Shown: positions 32,652-42,158 of the stretch, in pieces | Layout of the letters: every line of letters starts with the position of its first letter | Position numbering within the stretch: the stretch's first letter is position 1 | NCBI GenBank assembly: GCA_905221605.1 | Contig: CAJNDS010002439.1 | Span: 273,001-337,000 of the forward strand | Length of the DNA: 64,000 nucleotides | Reading direction: 5' to 3' | Source: Symbiodinium natans | Taxonomy: Eukaryota; Sar; Dinophyceae; Suessiales; Symbiodiniaceae | The notes under the pieces: model-generated | Told to the model about the DNA's origin: nothing | Seen by the model: only the letters and a program-made list of their open reading frames with translations | The model's database searches: none | Program-made: the position numbers and the translations under genes

Positions 32652-32842
32652 GTTGACGCCAAATCGCCAAAGGAAACCGCTTCATCATCAAGCTCTCTGA
32701 TGTAAGCCATGGCTGCCACTGGGTCCGGCGCTACACGCAAGATTTGACTCTTCAACGTGAAGCGCCAGCCCTCATAATCAGAACCAGTCTCTAGCAGATC
32801 TTTGATGTAGATGCGTCCTGATGTCGCATCGTCCGTCGCCAT
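32642..32842 (-). pseudogene. Copia gag, N-terminal part
   Basis: ATG at 32,840-32,842 begins MATDDATSGRIYIKDLLETG and continues through a WRFTLKSQILRV segment that resembles the gag N-terminal W..(F)...L pattern of copia elements. It stops at 32,642, a frameshift away from the middle part. The start was chosen because it is the first ATG after the primer binding site; in-frame sequence upstream reaches into the LTR. Confidence 0.7.
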
Positions 32843-32857
32843 GGCACCTACAGCTAC

Positions 32858-32871
32858 GGCTGATAACCCTG
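32858..32871 (-). promoter_or_regulatory. Putative primer binding site
   Basis: Directly after the 5' LTR the sense strand reads CAGGGTTATCAGCC. It lacks the usual TGG of a tRNA 3' end. GGGTTAT followed by a CC-containing stretch resembles the complement of the initiator-Met tRNA anticodon arm (GGGTTATGGGCCC) used as half-tRNA primer by copia, Ty5 and Osser. One or two positions differ, so this is a suggestion. Confidence 0.45.
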
Positions 32872-33048
32872 TGTTGGTCACAGCTCAATCAAGCACAGCT
32901 TTGACGTAGCAAGCATTTTTTCACCCGGTCACTTGAGCCAAGGCATTGCCAAGGCAAGTCTGATGCAATCATATGCAATCACTCTTGATTCACGGATGTC
33001 ATGACATGTAAGGCATCAAACGTGAGCCAAGTACTTAAACTGCTCACA
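32872..33048 (-). repeat. 5' LTR of the copia element
   Basis: 177 bp, identical to the 3' LTR. Carries promoter and RNA-processing signals by family role; no clear TATA box was picked. The spliced-leader-like TTGGCTCAAG lies at sense positions 108-117. Confidence 0.95.
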
Positions 33049-33053
33049 GGCCC
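33049..33053. repeat. Target-site duplication, right
   Basis: GGCCC, identical to 27,118-27,122. Confidence 0.9.
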
Positions 33054-33977
33054 GACTCTAGACTCTAAACGCTGAGCCCGAGTGACAGGGCATTGTTAGG
33101 GTTCAGTCGCATTTAGACCAGGTGGCAAAAGGCCAAGCCTTTAACTTTAACTGCCCATGCGGATCACAGGCACTCTGGGCATCTAGGAATCATGATTCCT
33201 GAACTTCTGACGTCAGGCTAGTACTCCTAGGTTGGCAAACCGGGAATGGCAGATGTAAACATCAAAACCACGTGTGGGAAAAAACCCTGCGCCGCGGCAC
33301 CACGCGACTCGATGCATTGACTGAGGCGCGAAACAAGGACAAATGGCCCGAGAATCACTACAAATAAAGCATGGATCCCTCCCCCCCCCCCCGGTTAAGG
33401 CATTCTCGGTCGTTCGACCACTTGCTTTTTTTCCACGCCTGTTTTTCACCCGCATGTCAAATGTCCAAGTCCCCGGCAAGCCCCTGGCGGCTAGGCCTCA
33501 GGGCCTCGACGCAGCGGCAGCCCACTGGGCGCCGTGTCTGCCGCGTACTGGAGGACCTCAGCTAGCGGCACGTCGCTGTCAGCTGCAGGCAGCGGGGGCA
33601 TAGTCCAGACGCCAAGGACGGCGCTGCAGGCCGCTCGCTCGACATGGTCGTCTACGGAGCCACAGCCAACGGGGGAGCGCTCTGCTGCGACACCACGCTT
33701 GTGTCACCGCTGACCCGCACAAGTCACCCACAACCGTTCGGGGATGCAGACGACGGCGCGGCGCTACAGGTCGCGGAGCGCCGAAAGCCTACCCCGAACT
33801 CACGCGCGGCGGGCCACAGCGCCTGGTCGTGCCGTGGACGCAGGTTGGCGGACGATGGAACGCGCAGGCGCGCGCCGCCGGCTGTTGGAGGCTGGTCCAG
33901 GCGATGGCAAGGCATCATCTCTTCCCGTTCATTTCTCAAGCAATGAGCCGCGCAATTAGTCGTCGCATGTGATTGTT
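33054..33977. other. Unique DNA passing into a GC-rich block
   Basis: No gene recognised. GC content rises from about 33,480. A C-run lies at about 33,379-33,392. Overlapping open frames on both strands reflect high GC. Confidence 0.4.
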
Positions 33978-34440
33978 TCACTGCCTGGCCTTCAATGGGC
34001 CGCCTTCGGGCATCTGGCTTGACTTTAAGTATAAGTGGAGGGCTGCCCATAAAACAGCCGCGCGAAAGGCAAGAGTTCCGGCGGTGAAGAACGATGCCCG
34101 CGAGATGGTATCGTGCACGCTGCGGCCGTCGACACGAGCGTGCAGTCCGGTTGTCGGACCCGTGGCTGCGAGACGGGCGCCCAGGTTTGCGCGAGCGCAG
34201 GCCACACGAAGCGGCGGAAAACGTCGCCCGTGGCTATCCCGCGGCGCGGGCCAAACGCGTTGCGGCATGCGCCAGCCCCATCCAGCGCGACAGTAGCGCA
34301 CGACCCGGTGCCGATGTGAGGCCAGCGCTGGCGCTTCAGCAGGCCCGAGCGCGCAAGCTCCGCACCTACCCGGAGCTCCAGCCAGGAGGGCAGGGACGTT
34401 GCCGGTTGGTGGTCTTCTGGAGGTTGGCGGGCGACAGCCA
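33978..34440 (-). pseudogene. Degenerate reverse transcriptase fragment, minus copy
   Basis: On the minus strand, in two frames: RRGIATGDVFRRFV (34,205-34,243), then ARVDGRSVHDTISRASFF (34,086-34,139), a motif-A-like block where the Asp would coordinate metal, then LLPFARLFYGQPSTY (34,031-34,075). Block order and wording match the plus copy next door and, from memory, a reverse transcriptase family common in dinoflagellate genomes. At least two frameshifts; the catalytic YLDD-type box is absent. Inactive. Confidence 0.6.
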
Positions 34441-34619
34441 AGCGTTGGCGCTGCTCGGAAGGCTCGCTCGCGCTCGCGCCCGGGACCGCGCCCCGTGGGC
34501 AAGTGTGGCCGCGGGGGCCGCGCTGACGCAGCGCTGGACAGCCCTCGCGTCGCTGGCCGCATTGCGGGCGCGCCGCGGGGTCACGGGCGAAGGCCGTTGA
34601 GGAAGTCCCCTGGTGCCGC

Positions 34620-35265
34620 GCTCAGCGATCGCCTAGGCAGTGCTGCAGCACGAGCCTTCCCAGCCAGTGCAAGTAAACGCACGTGCGCCTTCGCAACCGC
34701 GCTCCGCTCCACGCGTCAGGGAAGCGCTCCAGGCCTTTCGGGCATGCGTGCGGTTGCCGTTATTGCCGGCCTCAGCGCCCTGCGCAAGCCAAACGGCGGT
34801 TTGCATGGCATCGCCACGGGCGACACGTTCCGCCGCTTGGTCGACAAAGCGCTCGCTATAGGGTGTGGGCCGACAAGTTCGACCACGCGACCATTGCGCG
34901 CCGGAACTGACACCCTCGCAGCCCACGTTCGCGCCGAGCTGCACTGGTGTCGCTGGATGGCCGCAGCACGTACGACAGCATGTCACGGGCTTCCTCGGTC
35001 GGCCAACTACTCCGTGAGGTGGCGGCCGAGTTGCTCCCGTTTGTGCGCCTGTGTTATGGGGGCCCCTCCACATACTGTTGGCGGGACGTTGCCGACCGCT
35101 GCCGGGACGTCTGCCTCAACAAGGTGAAGGGTGTGAGCAGGGGGATGCCCTCGCTCCCGCCCCTTTTCGCGCTCGGACAGCACGACGTGTGGTGCACAGG
35201 GACCGCGGACTCGGCGACGCTGCCCCCGTCGGCCGTCGGCGTCTGCGGAGTACGCCCGTGGATGC
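34620..35265 (+). pseudogene. Degenerate reverse transcriptase fragment, plus copy
   Basis: In three plus-strand frames: RKPNGGLHGIATGDTFRRLV (34,783-34,842), AGTDTLAAHVRAEL (34,900-34,941), SLDGRSTYDSMSRAS with the motif-A Asp at 34,956-34,958, LLPFVRLCYGGPSTYCW (35,031-35,081), and QGEGCEQGDALAP (about 35,120-35,158), the motif-B block. Motif C (LDD-type) was not found, so the fragment ends before the active site is complete. Frameshifts lie between about 34,942 and 34,950 and near 35,090-35,115. Confidence 0.65.
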
Positions 35266-36030
35266 GAGATGGGCAACGCTGCAAACAAATGGACCGAGGG
35301 GAAGGGGCAGGCGGCATGGTCACATGCTCAATAGTTGCTCCAAAGTGCTTGAAAATACTGCGAAAGCTCCGAAATGCTGCAAAATGCTCCAAAATGCGCC
35401 CAAAATACCACATGGGTCGACGGAGGGTCCAGAGGTGCGTGCGTCGCTGGCAGGCCTGATGTGTCGCAACCAAAAGGACGTGTTCCACCGCTGCGTACCA
35501 CCGTTGCCCGTCCGCGTCCACGAGCCGAGTGTTTGCAGAGCAACGCAGTCGTGGAGAGGAAAATTCCGTGGCTGCGGCTGTGGTGTCCTGTGCGGGACGC
35601 TCGGCGTTGGCAGATGGCCCGTGCGCCCACATTAGGATAAGCACGAGTGCTTGGCGGGCCCAGCAACCCGTCGCCAGCAGAACAGTTCATGGGGAGGCGC
35701 CCGCACAAACCAAGGCGGCATGTGTTATTAGTGCCTCGCGGCACGCGCGGTTCACTGCCCGCGCTGCCCCTAGGCCTGTTGTGTATCGCCAGGCCCGACC
35801 CTACCACAGGCCTTATCGACAGGGTTTCCGGCGAGCATGTCGCTGCACAGTCAAGCAAAGGACAAGAGTCATTTCAATATGTATATAGGCAGGTAGCACG
35901 CCAACGGCCAGCGTTTCAACAAAGGCAAAATCAACAAGCAGTATTCGAACCCGACGTTGTCGCAACTAGGACTTTTCCCAATCGCTCCTTATGGCAGGGC
36001 AGGGGCCACTTCACCAAGGAGGGAGCGAAA
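35266..36030. other. GC-rich tail and decayed sequence
   Basis: Short GAAAATGC/AATGCTCCAAA-like repeats near 35,345-35,405. A plus-strand frame (35,647-36,039) includes NPSPAEQFMGRRPHKPRR, faintly like the integrase tail of LTR elements, but one such motif is not enough to name it. Confidence 0.3.
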
Positions 36031-36254
36031 CTTTCATAGGTGATGATCGGCGTCAGAAGCGTTGGTACGATCCGAGCGGATGCGCTCGACACGTCGTCAA
36101 AAGTGGTCAAGAAGTCGTCAAACATGGGATGATGTCTGGTTTTGCAACAGCACTTGAGAAAATGATCTTGCATTGCTATCGGCAATGCATAGACCCAAGG
36201 CTGGACGAATCCCAACAAACAGAGTTACGTGTGTACAGTGATACTTCCACATGA
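36031..36254 (+). CDS. Exon-like fragment, unknown protein
   Basis: The plus-strand frame after an AG at about 36,036 reads GDDRRQKRWYDPSGCARHVV, then a helix-like ALEKMILHCYRQC segment and DPRLDESQQTELRVYSDTST to a stop at 36,254. Residue mix and regular charge pattern look like real protein. The preceding CATAG could be a splice acceptor. No family recognised. Confidence 0.35.
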
Positions 36255-37028
36255 CGGGAAAGCTATCAAGTCAGAGGCATCAATAAGGTCGCACCTCGAT
36301 TAAAGCACTGGGATGCCGAGAATGGTTGGGTCAAGGGAGGGTTGCAGTTCTTGGCAGGCTCCTCTTCAACATGTCGATCCATCACTTGCAATCAACACAA
36401 ACCATCTTGCCCACCCCAACCCCCTCCAACGTAAGGATTGACCAGGCAAGCCGAAAAGAGCGGGGCAAGAGCAAATCAACCACCATGGTGGTCGATTGTC
36501 ACAACGCTTCATGTGGGCACCAAGGCTCTGAGACTACCCGGCGACGGTCAGAAGCGCGGCACCCCGTTGGGACCGGACCCTGCAAGCTGTGACGTGGTGC
36601 TCAGGCCATCCACAGCGTTGCCGCAGCACTGCGCGCGCACTCTTCCAGGATGGGCCCAGTCGACATTGTCGAACGTTGAATGAAGACATCGAGGCCATCT
36701 ATGAACCCTAAGAGAGGGTCGAGACTAGGTCTAGCGTGAGGCTGGCGCCCCCGCTGTAGCATGTTCTCGCCAAGGTGCCCAGTTCAGCGGCACCTCGTTC
36801 AGTGGCACTCCTGCAGTGGCTGCTCAACGGCTGCTACCAGCCGACGTGGCAGGAATCCGGCCAAGTTCCTAGAGTTCCTATACTGCAATTTTGCTGTCGA
36901 GCAACATGGTCACATCAAACAATCATGCTGCACCATTACGCACCATTCCGAATTCCTGCTACGATTGAAAACTAAATACACCACCAAACTCCCAAACCCG
37001 CAAGCCCTAAACTCTCAAACCCTCGACC
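36255..37028. other. Unique DNA, no supported gene
   Basis: Short frames only (up to 145 codons running into a MITE). Confidence 0.35.
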
Positions 37029-37147
37029 GAGAGAGAGCCCAATACCCCTTAACTAAGGAATATACCCTAAAAAACTATAAAGAGATCCTTCAGATAATAT
37101 TAAGGATAATATTAAGGATAATATTAAGGATAATTGGGCTCTTTGGG
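37029..37147. mobile_element. MITE family A, copy with ATATTAAGGATA repeats
   Basis: Ends GAGAGAGCCCAATACCCC and ATTGGGCTCTTTGGGG are intact. The middle has four tandem ATATTAAGGATA units. Confidence 0.75.
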
Positions 37148-37249
37148 GCCCCCTTCAGCCAATGGCTCCTGCAGAAACTTCTCCCATTCGGAAGCTGACA
37201 GCTGATGGATGTCTGCAAATTCGGCCGCCGGCGCCTGCGGTGACAGCTA

Positions 37250-37343
37250 GGAACCCTAAACTTTACACCCTAAACCCTGAACCCTAAACCCTGAACCCTG
37301 AACCCTAAACCCTAAACCCCAAACCCCAAACCCTAAACCCTAA
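37250..37343 (-). repeat. Interstitial telomeric tract, C-rich
   Basis: CCCTAAA with CCCTGAA and CCCCAAA variants; ends where a family A element begins. Confidence 0.9.
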
Positions 37344-37433
37344 CCCAAAGAGCCCTGTACCCCTGAACTAAGGAATAAGGACCCCTTGTATGATTTCAGG
37401 TCCATTCCTTAAGGGGTCTTGGATTCTCTGAAG
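37344..37433. mobile_element. MITE family A, diverged copy abutting telomeric DNA
   Basis: Left end CCCAAAGAGCCCTGTACCCC starts directly at the telomeric tract; right end GGGGTCTTGGATTCTCTG is diverged. Confidence 0.6.
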
Positions 37434-37582
37434 GAAATAGTTGCAAGTTGTAACCCAAAGCACGGCACTGGGCTCAGGGTTGCCAGTAAGGCTCTGCCCT
37501 TGCGTGCCCCCCCCCCCCTTTTCCTGTGACTCGGCTTTTTCTGGAGATATGCTGGGAATTGGCGGCCACCCCGACCAGCGCC

Positions 37583-37650
37583 CTAAACCCTAAACCCTAA
37601 ACCCTAAAGCCGAAACCCTAAACTCTAAACCCTAAACCCTAAACCCTAAA
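37583..37650 (-). repeat. Interstitial telomeric tract, C-rich
   Basis: CCCTAAA units with a CCGAAA interruption. Confidence 0.9.
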
Positions 37651-38662
37651 CGGCCCTCTGAGGCGCCCCCGCCCTGAGACCTGCCGACACAACAATCACC
37701 TCGTGTCGCCCTTGAACCCTCTTCCTAGACAGGAGGAACTGTGATCTCGCTGTGTCTTTGACATCCAATCTCCATCTCATCCAAGCAGCGAGTCATCCTG
37801 GTATGCTGGATACACGCGAAACAGCTCCTGGACTTTGTTCTGGAATCCTTGCCGTGGCATGGGGGGCAGGGGTGGCTTCAACACATGCAGCAGAACACCA
37901 CCAACAGGCCACGCTGAACATGTGCTCACGACAGAAAGACTGGGAGGAGGCCGAAACCTTAAACCCTAAACCCATTCCGTCCTTCTCGTGGGTCACACTT
38001 CCTGCCCACAATCTCATCACCAAACAAGTAGAACTGGCAGTCCTGGATCAGAGCAAAGGCGAACCAACTCAAACGAACGCTCAGTGCTACACATCACTTT
38101 ATGAAAGAGGCCTCTGCTTGATTCTTCATACACATGCTGTACCTTCCCACATACCCGGAACCCTAAACCTTTAACACCCTTTAGAAAACCTTTCAAACAC
38201 CTGTAGAAGCCTAAAACATCTTACCAAACCATGGTTTAAACACTAATAGGTCAAAAACTCTAACAAAACTTAGGACACCTCTGAAAACACCCTGACAAAA
38301 ACTGACGGGTCGCCTCCGTCGAATCCAAGTCCGCACCTTGCACTTGCTCAAGCAGAGGGTGTTGAGAAGGCTTCTTGCTGACGGTCTTAAAGCTTATTTC
38401 GGGCTTGCAGGATTTTCGGGTTTTGGGGGCCGGGGGGGGGGGGGGTTTAGCTATTTCCTACTTCATGACTCATGGTGTACAGTCTATGTAGTCAGCTTTG
38501 GCGGCTGGCTCTATAGATTTTCGGGGCTTCCGCCTGCGGTTGAGGCTTGAGAAATTCAAGCCCATTGCGGGGTCAAGGGTCTTGTCAGCGTAGACTCTTG
38601 GGATTGAAGATTGTGTGTGATCTCAGGGCTATCAGACTGCCGGGGCCTCTGGCAGACTTCCT
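37651..38662. other. Unique DNA, no supported gene
   Basis: A 140-codon plus-strand frame (37,752-38,174) lacks motifs. Decayed AACCCT-like DNA at 38,150-38,300. A G14-15 run lies at about 38,432. Confidence 0.35.
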
Positions 38663-38738
38663 ACTTGGAGGTTCATAGTTAATAAGTGAGTTGTAAGTAC
38701 AGTTAGAATTAGTTAGTAAGTACCATGAACCTCCAAGT
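38663..38738. mobile_element. MITE family B, internally deleted (76 bp)
   Basis: Ends ACTTGGAGGTTCATAGTTAA and AGTACCATGAACCTCCAAGT. The centre is reduced to TTGTAAGTACAGTTAGAATT. Confidence 0.8.
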
Positions 38739-39337
38739 AGATCCTGCAAGGTGGCTTGGTGTCTTTGGAGAATCTTTCTTGATGCCAGCTTTAACCCCAC
38801 ACACACACACAAGATGCATCTTGTTCTTATCTGAGCTACTTGCCGTTCGGGCTTTAATGTGCCAAGCCTGTGCCTGGCGCGGTTTGCGGCTGGCTGCAGC
38901 TTGAAGTGCTCAGCCCCGCCAACATGGTGCTAGCAAAATGTCCCAATATTGCGTCAGGCCAGGGCTGAGTGCAATGGCAGCATGGTCTATCATCCTGTGA
39001 GGTGTTGGACTTAATGATGTGGTTTCTCGTGCGCCTTTCTGATGGATGGCGGCTAGCTACTTTCTGTCAGTGCTCTGAGCAACTCGGGCATGAAATGCGC
39101 AACTGCTTTCGTCGAAGCAAGCTGATCAAGAATCCTCCTTCGGCTGGGCGCACAACTGGGGGGCAGGAGGGCAGGGGAGGAGAGCGGGGGAGGAGGGGAG
39201 AGGTGGTGGTGGGGGAGAGGGGAATAAGAATAAGGAGTCAGACACTGGCACGGGAACCTGGTTCGCAAGAATCCTCGGACTGTTCAACCCTTGGGCCTGT
39301 CGACTCCTCAGACTGTAAGCAAGTTTGCTCTCGTTGT
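38739..39337. other. Unique DNA
   Basis: Contains an (AC)n run (38,798-38,812) and a GGAGG-rich stretch (39,160-39,230). No gene supported. Confidence 0.35.
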
Positions 39338-39448
39338 ATATGGTCAGTTCTCTAAATGATGGTCCGTTTTGGGGTCCTGATAATAAGGTGGCCCCTGCTA
39401 TTCTTAGGGCACCCAAAAGAGGATCATAATTTTGAGAACTGACCATAT
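39338..39448. mobile_element. MITE family F (single copy)
   Basis: Perfect 15-bp inverted ends ATATGGTCAGTTCTC (39,338-39,352) and GAGAACTGACCATAT (39,434-39,448). The interior (GGGGTCCTGATAATAAGGTG) resembles family C. Confidence 0.7.
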
Positions 39449-39528
39449 GGCTAATGCACTATTCGTAAGAAAATCCCCTGCTGGGCAGCATGGTTGAAGA
39501 AGCGAAGGTGCGCACAAGCAAGCGACCC

Positions 39529-39670
39529 ACTTGGAAGTTCGCGGTACCTATTAACCAATGACAACTGTACTTATCACCCACTTATAAGCCCCTCAAGTGC
39601 CCTAATATGGTTGTAAGTACAGTTAGAAGTGCCGTTAGAATTGGCTAATAAGCACCATGAACCTCCAAGT
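39529..39670. mobile_element. MITE family B, copy 5
   Basis: Left end ACTTGGAAGTTCGCGGTACC, right end AGCACCATGAACCTCCAAGT. The interior, with CCACTTATAAGCCCCTCAAG, is nearly the same as copy 1. Confidence 0.8.
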
Positions 39671-40305
39671 ACATTCTCAGGGAAAGGCGGGGAACTCGGG
39701 TAAGGTGGAAGCATCTCCCAGCCAAGCTTTCCAGAAATGCTCGAGAGTCATGCACGCAAAGGATCTTTTCGCCATCTTACAGCAGAACTTGTCTCAGGTG
39801 TGTGGGCTAGCTGTGTGTTTCTTCTTGCCTCTGCAATTGCAGCCGAAATGCATGAAAGTTCCAGATGACCAGTACTAGGTCTAGACTCAAACAGCAGCCA
39901 TACGTCTGGTCGCCTACACTGCAAACAGCTCTCAGCACTCGTCTTTCATAGGAACTGCCGTAATGATGCTAACAAGACCTATATGAAAGGATGCATCTTC
40001 TGACCGAGACCCTAAACCCCAAACCCTAAACCCTTAACCCGTAAACCTGCATCTGGCCATCTGCCACTTCTGAGGTGCCATATTCTGTCACTGGCAAGAT
40101 TTCGGCTCGAAACCCCTGTTTATATTACGCAGGGACGAGGAGGACGCGATCATTGGCGCACCGTGACGAAAAGGCAGGGCCAATTAGGACCACTTAAGGG
40201 GCTTCCTCCAAGTATGACCGGCTCCAAGCCTTGAGCAATGCTCTCTGCGCAACGCGGTGTGAACCGCAGCAAGAAACCTTTGGGAGCAGCCCTGTGATAA
40301 GGCTG
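39671..40305. other. Unique DNA
   Basis: A short degenerate telomeric piece at about 40,010-40,045; otherwise nothing supported. Confidence 0.35.
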
Positions 40306-40382
40306 TTTAGGGTTTAGGGCTTAGGGTTTAGGATTTCGGGCTTAGGGTTTAGGACGTCGGGTTCAGGGTCTAGGGTTTAGGG
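40306..40382 (+). repeat. Degenerate G-rich telomeric tract
   Basis: TTTAGGG, CTTAGGG and TTCGGG units mixed. Confidence 0.85.
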
Positions 40383-42091
40383 TGCTTCTGCTGCCTCACA
40401 ACGTTTTGGCAGCTGCGGTCATCACACGAAGCATGACGCTTCACACACACAGCTGAGCAACTATCAGTTCCCAGCAAGCAAGGATGCATCTGGTGTTGGG
40501 GCAGGTGCTTCAATCCGGTCCGGTTTGGCGGGCGGCCATGGCTATGTGGCCGCACCCAGTGCACTGCCTCCATCCAAAACTCTTTGCAGGAACGCATGGC
40601 CCTTGGCTCAGGATGACCCTGTTCTCAACTCAAGGCCCCTCGTAAACCCTAACCCCACATCCACATCCTCCGACAGCACTTCTAACATTTCCACCTTCGT
40701 TGCGGGGCTATCTTGGTCATAGTTTCGGCTTCCTTTCTTCATGAAAATGAGCTCCCAGCCATGGATTCGGCATGCCCAGGATGCTCCCCCCCCCCCCCGT
40801 CGAGGTTTAGGGTTGAGTTGGCAGGTTTAAACAAGCGGGCATCCGCCTGATATCCCCCCACAACCTAAACCGCCAAAGCGAAACAAAACTTAGAATAAAC
40901 GACCATCACAGAGAGGAGCTGGGGCTTAGGTTTTAAGTTTAGTTGCGGCAACGTTTCTTAGCGCGCCGTCGCGGGCCCTATCGATTGGCTTTCACGGGCC
41001 CACTCCCAGCGCGTGTCGCATGGCGGTGCACTCACCCGACACCAGCAAGGCGTACAGTACTTTGAGTCTCCGCGTGGGCCTGTCCACTGCAGCCGCGCGG
41101 CTGTTTTAAACACGTCCCTCGTTCAGACAGCAACGGTGGTTGTTGGTACGGGGGGTTGGCCGTCGCGAGTTGACCTCTGGGTCGGGAAAGGCCGGGAGAG
41201 CCGTCTCCCATTCAGGGGCCCGCAGCCAGAAAAACGGGCTGCCAAACCTGGCGCAAAGCCCTCCCTAGCTCCACTTCCGGGAGTCAAATCGGTTTTTCCG
41301 GGACGGGTGCAGAAGCACCGGCAACGTCTTAAAGTTCGTCTCGGTGGGACCGGCTGACAACCCTTTTGTGTGGAAGGGGCGCATCGGGGGTGGCTGCCCC
41401 GTGGGCCAAAATCAGTAGGCCGGCTCTGTCACGCCGGGATATGCCAAGTTTCTGGGTTGGACAGGCGGGATGAAAGCCAAAAAAACCCAGCGGAGCGCCT
41501 CTTTGCAAGGTGATCAGGTATAGTCTGCGTCCGGATCTTGCAGAAAAAGGGAAAGCTTGAGGTGGCGGAAGGGCTGGCCAGGGTGCACCAGCATCAGTTC
41601 CTCCCACACATAGGCCATAGGCAGCGTCGTGTTTGTATTTTCGTCACCGGAAAACGTGCGCAGGCGGCTAACCTTCCGGAAGGCCCGCTCTGTCCCAAGC
41701 AGTTGAGGAGGCCCCGGCAAAGACAACCCTTTGAAGGGACGCGGTTGTTAGCGGGCACAAGCCCTCCCTCCATGCTGGGAGGTGAGGGGGGGGGGGTTGG
41801 TGGTGTGGGGGGACCTGTACAGGCCTGGAAAAGGGGCTTCAAAAGGGGGCCAGAGGCCTGGGGGGGGGGGGGGGGGCGGGGGGGCGGCGAAGTGTTTGGG
41901 TTTCGGGTTTGAACCTTGGACACTCAAAGGCTCGCGCCCCTGATGCGCACGGCGGCTGCGCATCTTGCCAAAGCGAAGCGTTCAGCAGCCCCAGCTTTAC
42001 CTGGGCTGGACGTGGCGTGTGGTTAGGTCGCTCGCTGAGCGCTCGGACGATTTCTCTCTCTCACGTGGTGGTAGCGAGCCCTCAGCCAGAC
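40383..42091. other. Unique DNA with long G runs
   Basis: G runs at about 41,788-41,798 and 41,860-41,883. Overlapping open frames on both strands follow GC-rich composition. No motif recognised. Confidence 0.35.
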
Positions 42092-42158
42092 TTTAGGGTT
42101 TAGGGTTTCGGGTTTAGGGTTCAGGCTTTAGGGTTTAGGGCCGTTTAGGGTTTAGGGG
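42092..42158 (+). repeat. Short G-rich telomeric tract
   Basis: TTTAGGG units with TTTCGGG and TTCAGGC variants. Confidence 0.85.

Larger units (their letters stand above)
27123..33048 (-). mobile_element. Ty1/copia LTR retrotransposon, full length
   Basis: A 5,926-bp element on the minus strand. The two 177-bp LTRs are identical by eye, start TG and end CA, and are flanked by the 5-bp duplication GGCCC. Domain order in the sense direction is gag with zinc knuckle, protease, integrase, reverse transcriptase, RNase H; integrase before reverse transcriptase defines the copia order. Reading frames are broken at about 32,650, 32,245, 29,075 and 28,120, and a 99-bp insertion with an in-frame stop lies at 31,264-31,362. 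Identical LTRs indicate a very recent insertion, so the breaks were either inherited from a helper-dependent parent or are sequencing indels. Confidence 0.95.

Noticed and set aside
34399-35127. Single intact 242-codon gene
   Set aside because: Reverse transcriptase blocks move between three frames; this frame is only part of a pseudogene.
35647-36039. LTR-element integrase tail
   Set aside because: Rests on one weak PAEQFMGRRP-like motif; no catalytic blocks nearby.
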